From positions 1 through 22,883 of IMG/VR virus record IMGVR_UViG_3300033149_007083: a DNA stretch of 22,883 nt. One strand, 5' to 3'. Of the stretch, positions 8,065 through 15,571 are shown one piece after another; position 1 is the first letter of the stretch, and each line of letters begins with the position of its first letter. The notes beneath the pieces are model-generated. The model did not search any database, had not been told where the DNA came from, and worked only from the letters and a program-made list of their open reading frames with translations. This DNA comes from a virus. The translations under genes and the position numbers were made by a program.

Positions 8065-8240
8065 TTTTTAATCACCTCCCGGTTCCTAGGTTTTTCTACG
8101 AGCTTGGAAAAACAAAAAGGACATATCCTATTTAGCAATAAGTCCTTATCCATAGGACGCAGAAATGTTCTTTTGAAGGAACAAGATTTGTTCGAACAAA
8201 CCAAATAAATGAGGCGCTTTCCTGGATTGTCAGTAATCAT
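8061..8240 (-). CDS. Small zinc-ribbon protein (59 residues)
   Basis: A short open frame starting at ATG 8240 and ending in an ATGA overlap with the next gene. The protein has two cysteine pairs, C15-x4-C20 (VCSNKSCSF) and C40-x2-C43 (RICPFCFSKL), which fit a zinc ribbon, and a basic C-terminus. No clear Shine-Dalgarno site is seen, because the start lies only 13 bases after the terminator hairpin of the capsid gene. The same cysteine style opens the 850-residue glycosyltransferase two genes later. Small zinc ribbons can act as adaptors or nucleic-acid binders; the role here is unknown. Confidence 0.6.
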   Translation of the reverse strand: MITDNPGKRLIYLVCSNKSCSFKRTFLRPMDKDLLLNRICPFCFSKLVEKPRNREVIKK

Positions 8241-8252
8241 TCTGTTGTAATT

Positions 8253-8278
8253 AAGCGGGGGGATTAAACCCCCCGCTT
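8253..8278 (-). terminator. Strong hairpin after the capsid gene, probable (partial) terminator
   Basis: A perfect 10-bp stem (AAGCGGGGGG with CCCCCCGCTT) and 6-base loop lie 13 bases after the capsid stop codon. The tail on the minus strand is TTAATTAC, so the U-tract is weak. It probably limits read-through from the highly expressed capsid gene into the glycan cassette, or protects the capsid mRNA 3' end, rather than stopping the operon completely. No promoter is evident between it and the next gene. Confidence 0.7.
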
Positions 8279-8290
8279 ATTTTGAGAAGA

Positions 8291-9718
8291 CTACGAAGCA
8301 GCAGTCAAAAGCCTTACAAAGGCGTTCGGAAGCGGCATGGAGCATCCCCACCTATTGTAAATCTTGAACGCCGTTCTGTTGGTCGTCCAAGCCAGATAGG
8401 GGTTTACGCTCAGCGTGGTGCTTCCCAACCTACGGCCCCAATAGAAGTTCCGCAAGTTTCCGAAGGCGACAAACGCCGTATTAGCTGCAGACGTCCCGGT
8501 AATCTTTACGCACTCCCTATAGGGAAAGCCCCAAATAGCCCCAGGAACGCTGGAGCCTACAGTCTCCATAAAGATGGGACGGTTGTTGTCATCCTTAAGA
8601 GACCGGATGTAATGAAGAGCCACGCCGTTGAAGTAGAACTTGGCGCCGTTCTTCCTTACGCCGTCCAACTTGGAGATCATCTCAGAGAGGTGAGTGCCCG
8701 TCAAGTTGGAAAAGGCTGTAGAGCCGGAGTCCATCTGGACAGAGTACCCGCACTTAGCAGAGAGGATACCGGAACAGCTGTTAGAGCCGGTCCCGTTAAA
8801 CATCTCGTTGTCAAGCTCCTGACCAATAGCGTTCCCCATCAAGTCGGTAATCCAGGAAACGATGTCAGAAGTCGCATCCGCCAACTGGGTGTTACGAACC
8901 TTGGAGTAAGCCGAAAGCTCTTTGGCTTCAATCTCAACCTCGGAGATGGTCGGATCGGACTCCTCAGTAGTATTACCCCAAGCCACCGCAACTCCGGAAC
9001 CCTCCAACGGCCAGCTGACTTTCTCCGAAGTCATATCTACGATATTGGCCTCCTGAAGAGCAATCGAAGACTCCCTTGCATAATGGAGAATCTCCACCAT
9101 GAGGGGGTCAGGAACCGGGAATACGTTCCCAGAGTCCCCAATTTCCGTAGTACCGGTCTTAGCCTCTCCATACCTCTCCCGAAAGAGAGCCTGCGCCCTA
9201 GGATCGTCCTGGAACCCAGCCTTAATAAAAAGGCACATAAACTTCGCCAATTCCTGGCGGGTTTCCTCAGACATGGTATGGCGAGAGTGAACAAGGACTC
9301 GATCCTGAAGCCTTTTACCCTGGACGGCCATATTGAAACCCTTAAGAATTTCATCCAGCTCATCCTTGGTTCCGGCCTCTTTCGCTTCCTCTGAACCCGG
9401 CATTACGAAACCGCGCTTTGCGGCCTCTCGGTATTTGGAGATTTCCTCTTCAATCTCCTCCTGCTTGTCCTTAATACCACTAATGCCGCCGGCAAGCTCC
9501 GAAATAACCCCAGCCAGTTCCTTAATAGAATCCTCAGCCTGTACCGCAGCGGTCTTCCCTTCCGGAGCCTCCTCCAAAGAAAGGGTTTCCGCAACTTCCT
9601 GGGCCACCTCTTTCAGAGAATCACCCACATAGGTGTACTTGGCGATGGATTCGTCCTTAACCTGTTCCGGGGTAGCCATTACGAATACCCCATCTTCTGT
9701 TTTGATAAAGAGTCTCAT
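8291..9718 (-). CDS. HK97-fold major capsid protein
   Basis: A 475-residue major capsid protein. Residues about 50-135 are a charged, helical segment (KDKQEEIEEEISKYREAAKR) like the HK97 delta domain that acts as internal scaffold and is cut off by the protease. The mature part carries typical HK97 features: GDSGNVFPVPDPLMVEIL, ANIVDMTSEKVSWPLEG, then ELDNEMFNGTGSNSCSGIL, and the C-terminal NRTAFKIYNRWG. The gene is visibly more GC-rich than the glycan genes beside it and favours different codons, as expected for a highly expressed gene. I kept the first ATG, with AAAGGGGT upstream. A second ATG 13 codons in, also with a G-rich site, could be the true start. Confidence 0.92.
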   Translation of the reverse strand: MRLFIKTEDGVFVMATPEQVKDESIAKYTYVGDSLKEVAQEVAETLSLEEAPEGKTAAVQAEDSIKELAGVISELAGGISGIKDKQEEIEEEISKYREAAKRGFVMPGSEEAKEAGTKDELDEILKGFNMAVQGKRLQDRVLVHSRHTMSEETRQELAKFMCLFIKAGFQDDPRAQALFRERYGEAKTGTTEIGDSGNVFPVPDPLMVEILHYARESSIALQEANIVDMTSEKVSWPLEGSGVAVAWGNTTEESDPTISEVEIEAKELSAYSKVRNTQLADATSDIVSWITDLMGNAIGQELDNEMFNGTGSNSCSGILSAKCGYSVQMDSGSTAFSNLTGTHLSEMISKLDGVRKNGAKFYFNGVALHYIRSLKDDNNRPIFMETVGSSVPGAIWGFPYRECVKITGTSAANTAFVAFGNLRNFYWGRRLGSTTLSVNPYLAWTTNRTAFKIYNRWGCSMPLPNAFVRLLTAAS

Positions 9719-9722
9719 TTCT

Positions 9723-10748
9723 TTACCCCTTTAGTCTTTTTACAGCACTCTTCAACGTATCTAAAGCCTCGTCGAGAGCAGCCGTGTTTATCGGTTCCTT
9801 CCTTTTATCCTTAAAACCAAGAAGAGAAGTATAGAGTTCTTTAGGGATTGTTGCTTCCACACAAGATTCCTTAGATTTCTCCAGAATCTGTTCAAAAGCC
9901 CTGTCTATTTTCTCTTCCAGTTCTTCAAAAAAGCAGTTGATCCTCTTTTCTATTTCTCCAAACAACTTCTCGGTAAGAATATCGAACTCCTTTCCAATGT
10001 CTGCTATATACCCTTTTTCTTTTTCCTCGTCAACCCCCTCTTCCCCCTTAACACCAATATCTTCTTCCACTGGAATCCAAATGGGTCTCTCTTCCTTCGG
10101 TATGTCTACCTGAAAGTTTCTGACCTCCAACTCTCCCAGCAAATCGTCCTCCCTCTCCGGCCTTGGAATATCATAGCCGGTAAGCATTTCCGCCATTTTT
10201 GAAGGAGTACCCCCTCCTTTCCCACCCAAAAAGTTTTGGAGGGCTGCAGGATTCGAGGGGACCGGAACGCCGCTAAGCTCAAGAAGCTCCTGTTTCAAAA
10301 ACTTAGTTCTCCCTTCTTCTTCATCCTTCAAAGGCTCCCATTTAGTAGGAAGGAACCCAACAGAGGAGGCATTTATGATTTTCTCCTTATATAATTCAAA
10401 AATCATATCCGCAAAAGGATACAACCCCTCAGTGGGAAATCGAATCTGGAACTCCAAATGAGGGAAAGGAACCCTCTTCTGAACAACCTTTGAAGCAGCC
10501 CCAATAGGAACGCTCCAATAGTCGTGAGCCCAAAGGAAAACAGGGTTCTTCCTGTAGTTTGTTAAATCCCAACCGGAAACAGAGATTACGTCTCCGTCCC
10601 TATCCTTATCCTCAGTGCTTCCTACAATAGAGAGGATCCTCTTGTCCTTATCCACACTCTTTACAGATCCAGAGAAAGTGGATTCCAATACCTCTTTCCC
10701 TTTAATCTCAACCACCTCTCCATCGGATAATTTCAGTTTCTTAGCCAT
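9723..10748 (-). CDS. Prohead maturation protease (HK97 gp4 / S78 type)
   Basis: A 341-residue serine protease of the prohead type. The core reads SIVGSTEDKDRDGDVIS, GWDLTNYRKNPVFLWAHDY with the likely catalytic His75, and IINASSVGFLPTKWEPL with the likely catalytic Ser128 or Ser129. LLELSGVPVPSNPAAL follows, the usual C-terminal core signature. Residues beyond about 200 are acidic and helical, and may be a scaffold or regulatory extension. I chose ATG at 10748, with GGAGGGAGAA upstream. It overlaps the portal stop by eight bases. The frame stays open 13 codons further, but that start would lie inside the portal gene without a good site. Confidence 0.9.
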   Translation of the reverse strand: MAKKLKLSDGEVVEIKGKEVLESTFSGSVKSVDKDKRILSIVGSTEDKDRDGDVISVSGWDLTNYRKNPVFLWAHDYWSVPIGAASKVVQKRVPFPHLEFQIRFPTEGLYPFADMIFELYKEKIINASSVGFLPTKWEPLKDEEEGRTKFLKQELLELSGVPVPSNPAALQNFLGGKGGGTPSKMAEMLTGYDIPRPEREDDLLGELEVRNFQVDIPKEERPIWIPVEEDIGVKGEEGVDEEKEKGYIADIGKEFDILTEKLFGEIEKRINCFFEELEEKIDRAFEQILEKSKESCVEATIPKELYTSLLGFKDKRKEPINTAALDEALDTLKSAVKRLKG

Positions 10749-12933
10749 TTTCTTCTCCCTCCCTAGCAATCCTGCAACCAAAATCAAAAGCAGACAAAAC
10801 TTCGACCTTGGCTACATCTTTTGCCCTTGTATTCACCTGGTTAAATATACCCTTAACATCACCCTCATCGAAATCGCTCTCTACAACCCGCAAACAAACC
10901 TGCCTCCTAATAACTCCAACTATCTCCTTCACCGCCTCCATCTTTGAAAGAAGGAAATCGGAAAGAGTTCCATCTCCAGACAAGGTTTTGTTCGGGGATG
11001 TAGAAAAAAACCCCCTACTCACCGCTTCCTTATATAAAGGAAACAAGAAATTTTGAAGCTGGAGGGTTTCCCTTTCAAACGAATAGGAAAGAAGATCTGA
11101 TTTAATAAGCTCCAAAGACTTCTTTCTCATCTCATAAAAAACCCTTCTGAGTTTTCCCCTAAAAGACTCCTCCAAATCCCCAATTATATGGGAAGTCCCG
11201 TCTGGAAGGGCTTTTATCTCCTTCTGTCCTTCTAAAGACCTCTCCTCAGAATCCAACAGAGGCATAGAGCCGTCCTCTGCAACCGGGACCATATTTATAG
11301 GAATATACCATCTATCCCTCCAGGGCTTATTATCAAACCCCAACCCCAAACGGGAGTTTATCTCCCCAGCAGTGAACCCCATCTTAAAAAGCTTCTCTCC
11401 TGTATCTACCTTGTCCGAAAAGGTATCATGAAGGGCCTCCACATTGGATACATCAAAGGAAAAACGGTTTTCTCCTGAAGATAGAAGAACAGAACCCAAT
11501 CCAGACTCAATGAGTTTCATGATAGGGATATTTGTTCCTCTCCACCACATCTTTATTTGTTCCCGGCTAGTGTTATGAACAACAATCCCATTACAAATAA
11601 AGTTGTGCCGCCCTTCAACCTCTAAATCATAAACTTCCTCTTCTTCCCCTTCTTCAATAGACATCACCTTTGAGACACCAAAATCAGGAGGGAGTATCTT
11701 AGATACATCAAGACCATTGAGGGGTTCTACCTCAGAAGCTACTACAACAAAATCCCCAACCCCTATCTTCTCTACCTGCCTCCAGACAAGCTCCTCACCT
11801 TCCAAAACCAAAACCGGGTGGTCATAACTAGCCCTAAGAGAAAAGTTTGCTGTTTTCAAGGAAAAGACCTTCTTCTTCCCCTGGAACCAAGAATTTACAA
11901 CCTTCCTTTTCTCTAATCCTTTCTCTCCCAAAGTCCAAACCTCAGAACCGGGTTCCACTTCTGCTATCGAACGGGGACCATAAGGAGTAAGAACCCTCTC
12001 GGTAGCAGGAATGCAAGCATAGTTAATGTCAGCACTGATAGAAAGTACCGCCTCCTTCATCCCAAAAACCTGAAGGATTGACTGACGGCTATATTTCCGG
12101 AGTTCAAGATACTCCATATCCTTATGACTTAGCCCAGTCTGGGTATATTTAAGACCCTGCTCCAGAACTGCAACCTTATGGGACTTCTCCACCCCCTTAT
12201 GTCTTTCTTCAAATTGACCTTTTATCCTATCAAAGGTTCTCTGAGAAATCCTCTGGTCCGTATGAAGAACCCCCCCAGGAACCGCCCCTTCTTCAAAAAA
12301 CTTCTTGTTGTAAAGGGCAGCCTGGTAATCAGAGGTCAAGCTCATCTTCCCCGCCTCCAACGGAGAAAGACCCTTATAAGGGTTATAAGGATTCCAGAAG
12401 TAGACTCTTGAGACTTCCTCATTGGTAAGAAAAATAGAAGGGGTGGAGTTGTCCTGCAGGTCCGGCATATACTTCCAGCCAATAAGATGTCCAGTCTTCT
12501 TTTCCTTTACTCCCTCCATATACTTGGAACGCACCACCCAAAGAGACTGGGGGTTTCCAGACCCAGGAGGGAAAGGCACTACAAAAACCTCTCCATCCAA
12601 TAAGAGGAAACCAACCATAGACTCAATGAAGCTATACCTATCCATATACGGGTTAGGGTTCCAAATAAGCTGTTGCCAAGGGTTTGTTTCCTCTACCGGC
12701 CTTCTCCCTCCAGGACTATCCGGGTTTGGTTCCGTAACAACTAAAGGAACCTGGCTAATAGCCCTCCCGGTAGTCGAAATACAGATATAGACAAGCTCCA
12801 TTTTCTTATAGCTTTCCGTAAGAGCCTGTTCTGTAGAGCCTTCGGGAAGGGGAAGGTTTCTATAGAACCAATTGGAGAGGGCGGTCTTAGAGACCGTTTT
12901 AGAAACCCCCAATATTTTTTGTAACCTATTCAT
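10741..12933 (-). CDS. Portal protein interrupted by a mini-intein
   Basis: The precursor is 730 residues. Removing the intein (307-454) leaves about 582, somewhat longer than most HK97-type portals. Portal features are the early helix and MELVYICISTTGRAISQVPL (residues 46-65), WVVRSKYMEG, the SLTSDYQAALYNKKFFEEG helix (198-216), and the region ADINYA joined to TSREQIKMWWRGTNIPIM, which corresponds to the conserved N-x(n)-E-Q-x(n)-P-x-M segment of portals. The protein forms the dodecameric DNA gate and the packaging motor base. After the segment IPINMVPV, a C-terminal domain of about 180 residues is rich in charged helices. It overlaps the membrane peptide (ATGA) upstream and the protease downstream. 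Confidence 0.92.
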   Translation of the reverse strand: MNRLQKILGVSKTVSKTALSNWFYRNLPLPEGSTEQALTESYKKMELVYICISTTGRAISQVPLVVTEPNPDSPGGRRPVEETNPWQQLIWNPNPYMDRYSFIESMVGFLLLDGEVFVVPFPPGSGNPQSLWVVRSKYMEGVKEKKTGHLIGWKYMPDLQDNSTPSIFLTNEEVSRVYFWNPYNPYKGLSPLEAGKMSLTSDYQAALYNKKFFEEGAVPGGVLHTDQRISQRTFDRIKGQFEERHKGVEKSHKVAVLEQGLKYTQTGLSHKDMEYLELRKYSRQSILQVFGMKEAVLSISADINYACIPATERVLTPYGPRSIAEVEPGSEVWTLGEKGLEKRKVVNSWFQGKKKVFSLKTANFSLRASYDHPVLVLEGEELVWRQVEKIGVGDFVVVASEVEPLNGLDVSKILPPDFGVSKVMSIEEGEEEEVYDLEVEGRHNFICNGIVVHNTSREQIKMWWRGTNIPIMKLIESGLGSVLLSSGENRFSFDVSNVEALHDTFSDKVDTGEKLFKMGFTAGEINSRLGLGFDNKPWRDRWYIPINMVPVAEDGSMPLLDSEERSLEGQKEIKALPDGTSHIIGDLEESFRGKLRRVFYEMRKKSLELIKSDLLSYSFERETLQLQNFLFPLYKEAVSRGFFSTSPNKTLSGDGTLSDFLLSKMEAVKEIVGVIRRQVCLRVVESDFDEGDVKGIFNQVNTRAKDVAKVEVLSAFDFGCRIAREGEENG
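11572..12015 (-). other. Mini-intein (148 residues) in the portal protein
   Basis: The in-frame segment has all splicing blocks. It begins with Cys (CIPATERVLTPYGPRSIAEV, block A), and block B is FSLRASYDHPVLV, with Ser in the place of the usual Thr of T-x-x-H. Block F is VYDLEVEGRHNFICNG and block G is IVVHN, followed by Thr as the first C-extein residue. The length of 148 residues leaves no room for a homing endonuclease, and no LAGLIDADG-like block is present. Self-splicing would join NYA to TSREQ in the most conserved portal segment. The boundaries are clear; activity is inferred from intact terminal Cys, His-Asn and Thr. Confidence 0.93.
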
Positions 12934-13064
12934 TTCTCTTCCTCCTCCTCATCAAGAAGGAAATCCAAAAGATCCTTGACCAAGCGAGTGATCCAGAATC
13001 CAGAAAAACCAATAATCCCCAACCAGAAAAGCATATCACAAAGGGTCTCATAAAAATATTTCAT
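12930..13064 (-). CDS. Small single-pass membrane peptide between TerL and portal
   Basis: A 44-residue frame starting in an ATGA overlap with the TerL stop and ending in an ATGA overlap with the portal start. The sequence has one hydrophobic stretch (MLFWLGIIGFSGFWI, about residues 10-24) followed by TRLVKDLLDFLLD and a run of five glutamates. The ribosome site is GGTGAGG. Perfect coupling on both sides argues that it is real. It does not match a known head protein, and its function is unknown. It might anchor something at the membrane, or simply sustain translation from TerL to portal. Confidence 0.65.
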   Translation of the reverse strand: MKYFYETLCDMLFWLGIIGFSGFWITRLVKDLLDFLLDEEEEEK

Positions 13065-14530
13065 ATAAGCCTCACCAGCTCTCCGCTAAGGTCTGCCTCT
13101 CCTTTTGTATAGGCCATCATCTGGCAATCTGCAGAGTCTCCAGACCTTCCCTTTAAAATTTTACGTAATTTTTCCTTATCAATAATTTTTATCTTTCCTC
13201 TAGAGGATGTTTCCTTAGTGATTCTGGAGAGTTCAAAAGCAAGGTCTTCCGAGTCTATATCTACTTCTCCAGAGATATAGGCTTCCCGGAGGTTCCAATA
13301 TCCCTGTGCTCTGAGGTTATGGAACTTCTCATAATCCTCCTGGGAGTTATCCGGTCTTTCCTGGGAGACTACTCCATTTACAGGAATATTTGCCTCCACC
13401 AACATATCCACAACACCCCCGCCGCATCCCACATCGTCCACATTTACAAAAAGCTCCTGGGAGATATTTTTATCTTTTAATATCTTTTCATAATGGCGGT
13501 AGTGGGTTATGAGTTTCCCTGCCACCTCTGTATTCCGGTACCGGTAAACAGAGTCAATGATTCGGAACCTTCCGCTATTCCAAAGTATTCCTACTTTTGT
13601 TACATCACTTCCCCTTCTAGAGACATCACAGGAGATACATTTAGGGAAGTCTTCAGGGAGTTCTCTTTGGAGGGCCTGTTCTATGTATTCATAGGGGATT
13701 ACAACGTCCCTATTTTCTTTAGGGAACTCTCCCAGGACACGGGAGAGGTACCACGGGTCATTTTTCCCCCATTTCTTTAACATTCTTTCCGGCCAATCTG
13801 GGGCGCAGAGTTTAGGGTAGATAGTTTTCTGATTGACTACATTAGGGGAGTCCCAGCAGGAGATAGTTATGGGGTAGTATCCAGAACCAGGTTTGAAGCA
13901 ATCATAGAAAAAGGTAGAGGAGTCAATTGGATTCCCAATTTGGAGGACAAAGCTATTTTCAGAAGCAAGGACAGTATCCAACATATTAAACACCTGGTCT
14001 GATATTCCTCCCGCCTCATCAAGTATGACAAAGACAGTTCCCTCATGGAACCCTGTGAAGGATACAGACGGGTTATCCGTACTGAATCCTTCTACATACC
14101 ATCTTGGACCCAGTTCTAGGGAGGTCTGGTTAATGGTTCCTCCTAGAGGGATAGGGGAGTTGCCGTACAAGTTATGAATCTCCCCCCAAAGCTGTCTTCT
14201 CACCTGCCGGAAGCCAGGGGCGGTAGTGAGTCCCAGTCCTTTCCATACATAGAGCAAGTACAAGGTAGCGATAGCCGCCGTCCATGTCTTCCCCATGGTA
14301 TGACCCGACTTCACACACACCCGCCTATGCTTCACCAACGCTTTGAGTATCTTCCTTTGTTTAGACCATAGAGGCCAATAGTTCCGTTTCCACTTCTTTG
14401 GAGGCTTGTCTTTCCTCCACACCTCACAAGATATACCAAGCTCATTCTGAACAAACAATAAAGGGTTACGCTGATAAGCAAGTAGAGCTTTTGCTTCCTC
14501 CTCAATAGGATCACGCCTTCTTGCCACCAT
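13061..14530 (-). CDS. terL: Terminase large subunit (ATPase and nuclease)
   Basis: A 489-residue packaging motor. Walker A is CVKSGHTMGKTW (residues 72-83), and Walker B is TVFVILDEAGG (165-175), with D171 and catalytic E172. The coupling motif is VLQIGNP (195-201). The RNase H-like nuclease half shows CDVSRRGSDVTKV with D302, FVNVDDVGCGGGVVDM with D365/D366, and GRSGDSADCQMMAY with D465/D468. It cuts concatemeric DNA and pumps it into the prohead through the portal. The start has GGAG upstream and overlaps the small subunit by 20 bases. Confidence 0.95.
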   Translation of the reverse strand: MVARRRDPIEEEAKALLAYQRNPLLFVQNELGISCEVWRKDKPPKKWKRNYWPLWSKQRKILKALVKHRRVCVKSGHTMGKTWTAAIATLYLLYVWKGLGLTTAPGFRQVRRQLWGEIHNLYGNSPIPLGGTINQTSLELGPRWYVEGFSTDNPSVSFTGFHEGTVFVILDEAGGISDQVFNMLDTVLASENSFVLQIGNPIDSSTFFYDCFKPGSGYYPITISCWDSPNVVNQKTIYPKLCAPDWPERMLKKWGKNDPWYLSRVLGEFPKENRDVVIPYEYIEQALQRELPEDFPKCISCDVSRRGSDVTKVGILWNSGRFRIIDSVYRYRNTEVAGKLITHYRHYEKILKDKNISQELFVNVDDVGCGGGVVDMLVEANIPVNGVVSQERPDNSQEDYEKFHNLRAQGYWNLREAYISGEVDIDSEDLAFELSRITKETSSRGKIKIIDKEKLRKILKGRSGDSADCQMMAYTKGEADLSGELVRLI

Positions 14531-14969
14531 TCAACTCCTTCACCTTATCATGCGCCGCCAGCATCCTGTCTGCGAGAGATATATTGACATCCAGCCTAGA
14601 ACTATCGGACCACCGGGCCTTGTCCCGGTTCTTCAAGTAGAACATGATTGCGTTGGTGTCAGGAACCATCTCCTTCACCTTAACCGATACTACCTCTCCG
14701 TCCTTGTTCAAAACCTCTTCCCTAGTCCTAAACCCTAAACACTTCTTAAACAAAGAAGCCTCCACTGCCCTAACAGGAGATTCCCTGGCTTCCTTCAATG
14801 CTTCAAACAAATCATCGTCTAAAGATAAGACGTTGGTAAATTCCTGCTCGGAAATACCAATAACAACGGCTATCTCCCTGTTGGTAAGCCCTAAACCCCC
14901 CAACCGGGTAATAACGTCGTAAATACTAAGGTCAACAGTCTTGCGTAAAACAGTAGAAGGAGAATACAT
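14511..14969 (-). CDS. terS: Terminase small subunit
   Basis: A 152-residue DNA-recognition subunit. The N-terminal part has a helix-turn-helix (LGLTNREIAVVIGISEQEFTN, roughly residues 26-46). The C-terminal part has the characteristic FKKCLGFRTREEVL, DGEVVSVKVKEMVPDTNAIMFYLKNRDKARWSD, shared by many small terminases, in which P-D-T-x-A-x-x-F-x-L-K-N-R is the hallmark. I use ATG at 14969. The frame stays open for about 300 bases upstream, but that part is low-complexity repeat and not protein-like. AAAGG lies upstream but also overlaps the candidate -10 box. It is the first gene of the leftward operon. Confidence 0.88.
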   Translation of the reverse strand: MYSPSTVLRKTVDLSIYDVITRLGGLGLTNREIAVVIGISEQEFTNVLSLDDDLFEALKEARESPVRAVEASLFKKCLGFRTREEVLNKDGEVVSVKVKEMVPDTNAIMFYLKNRDKARWSDSSRLDVNISLADRMLAAHDKVKELNGGKKA

Positions 14970-14978
14970 GATAAAACC

Positions 14979-15007
14979 TTTATAAAAGAATATCAATAAA
15001 AAGTAAA
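14979..15007 (-). promoter_or_regulatory. Candidate late-operon promoter, near-leaderless
   Basis: On the minus strand TTTACT (15002-15007) and TATAAA (14979-14984) are 17 bp apart. The -35 hexamer equals the one in the five right-hand promoters. Transcription would start within a few bases of the TerS ATG, giving an almost leaderless mRNA. This is a sequence match only; the real late promoter may lie further upstream in the repeat region. Confidence 0.4.
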
Positions 15008-15120
15008 CCCCCAAAATTTTCCCCAAGTTGAAAGAAAAACCCAAAAACCAGACCCAAAATTTCTCCCGGTATTTTTTGTGATAAAAAACAAAAAAGGAAA
15101 CTTTTGGATTGAAGAGTAGA

Positions 15121-15330
15121 AATGAAAGGAGTAGAAGAATACTAGTAGGAAGAGTGAAACTGGATTGAGAAGATAGGAATACTAGTAGGAGGGGTAGAAG
15201 GGTTGAGAAGATAGGAATACTAGCACTAAAGAATGATTGAATGGGAGATTGAGAAGATAGGAATGCTAGCACTAAAGAGTAGAAGGAACTAATGAGAACT
15301 GAGAGTAGAAGGATTGAAAAGAAAAACTGA
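15121..15330 (+). repeat. Purine-rich degenerate direct repeats in the divergent control region
   Basis: The plus strand is almost all purine apart from CTAG-type islands. The core TTGAGAAGATAGGAAT recurs at 15165, 15203 and 15249 (spacing 38 and 46). It is followed by ACTAGTAGGAG, ACTAGCACTAAAGA or GCTAGCACTAAAGA. Related fragments (GTAGAAGG, GAATACTAGTAGG) surround them. The frame is open on the minus strand only because of base composition. It may be a regulatory, replication or packaging site; nothing more specific can be said. Confidence 0.7.
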
Positions 15331-15344
15331 AAAATGGGAGGGGG

Positions 15345-15420
15345 TAGTGGGGGTTTTATTTGGGAACAACACCCCCGGATTTCCCGTTTTTCGGGATTTT
15401 CCGAAGGGGTATACCCCTCT
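15345..15420. other. Cluster of three inverted repeats, probable bidirectional terminator or control site
   Basis: Three dyads are packed together: GGGGGT (15349-15354) with ACCCCC (15371-15376); TCCCG-TTTTT-CGGGA (15382-15396) followed by TTTT; and the perfect 14-bp palindrome AGGGGTATACCCCT (15405-15418). They separate the repeat tract from the first rightward gene. Stem 2 plus its T-run is terminator-like for rightward transcription. The palindrome could be an operator. Confidence 0.55.
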
Positions 15421-15571
15421 TTAAGTACCTGTAATCATTACCCTTTTCCAAAGCGGTACATTGTTTGCAAATCCTTATATATACGGAAGTTTACAAACAA
15501 CCCATGCTATTAGTAACAGGCCCAAAATTAGGAATCGTCCTAGGGGCCAAAAACAAAGGGAGAGAAAGGGC

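Noticed and set aside
8282-9394. 370-codon plus-strand frame
   Set aside because: It is antisense to the well-supported capsid gene and has no family features. It is open because of the GC-rich codon bias of that gene.
10749-10787. Thirteen extra codons at the start of the prohead protease
   Set aside because: The upstream ATG lies in the portal gene without a Shine-Dalgarno site, while the ATG at 10748 has GGAGGGAGAA.
14970-15272. Hydrophobic N-terminal extension of the small terminase
   Set aside because: The extension is translated low-complexity repeat DNA, and known small terminases begin near the chosen ATG.
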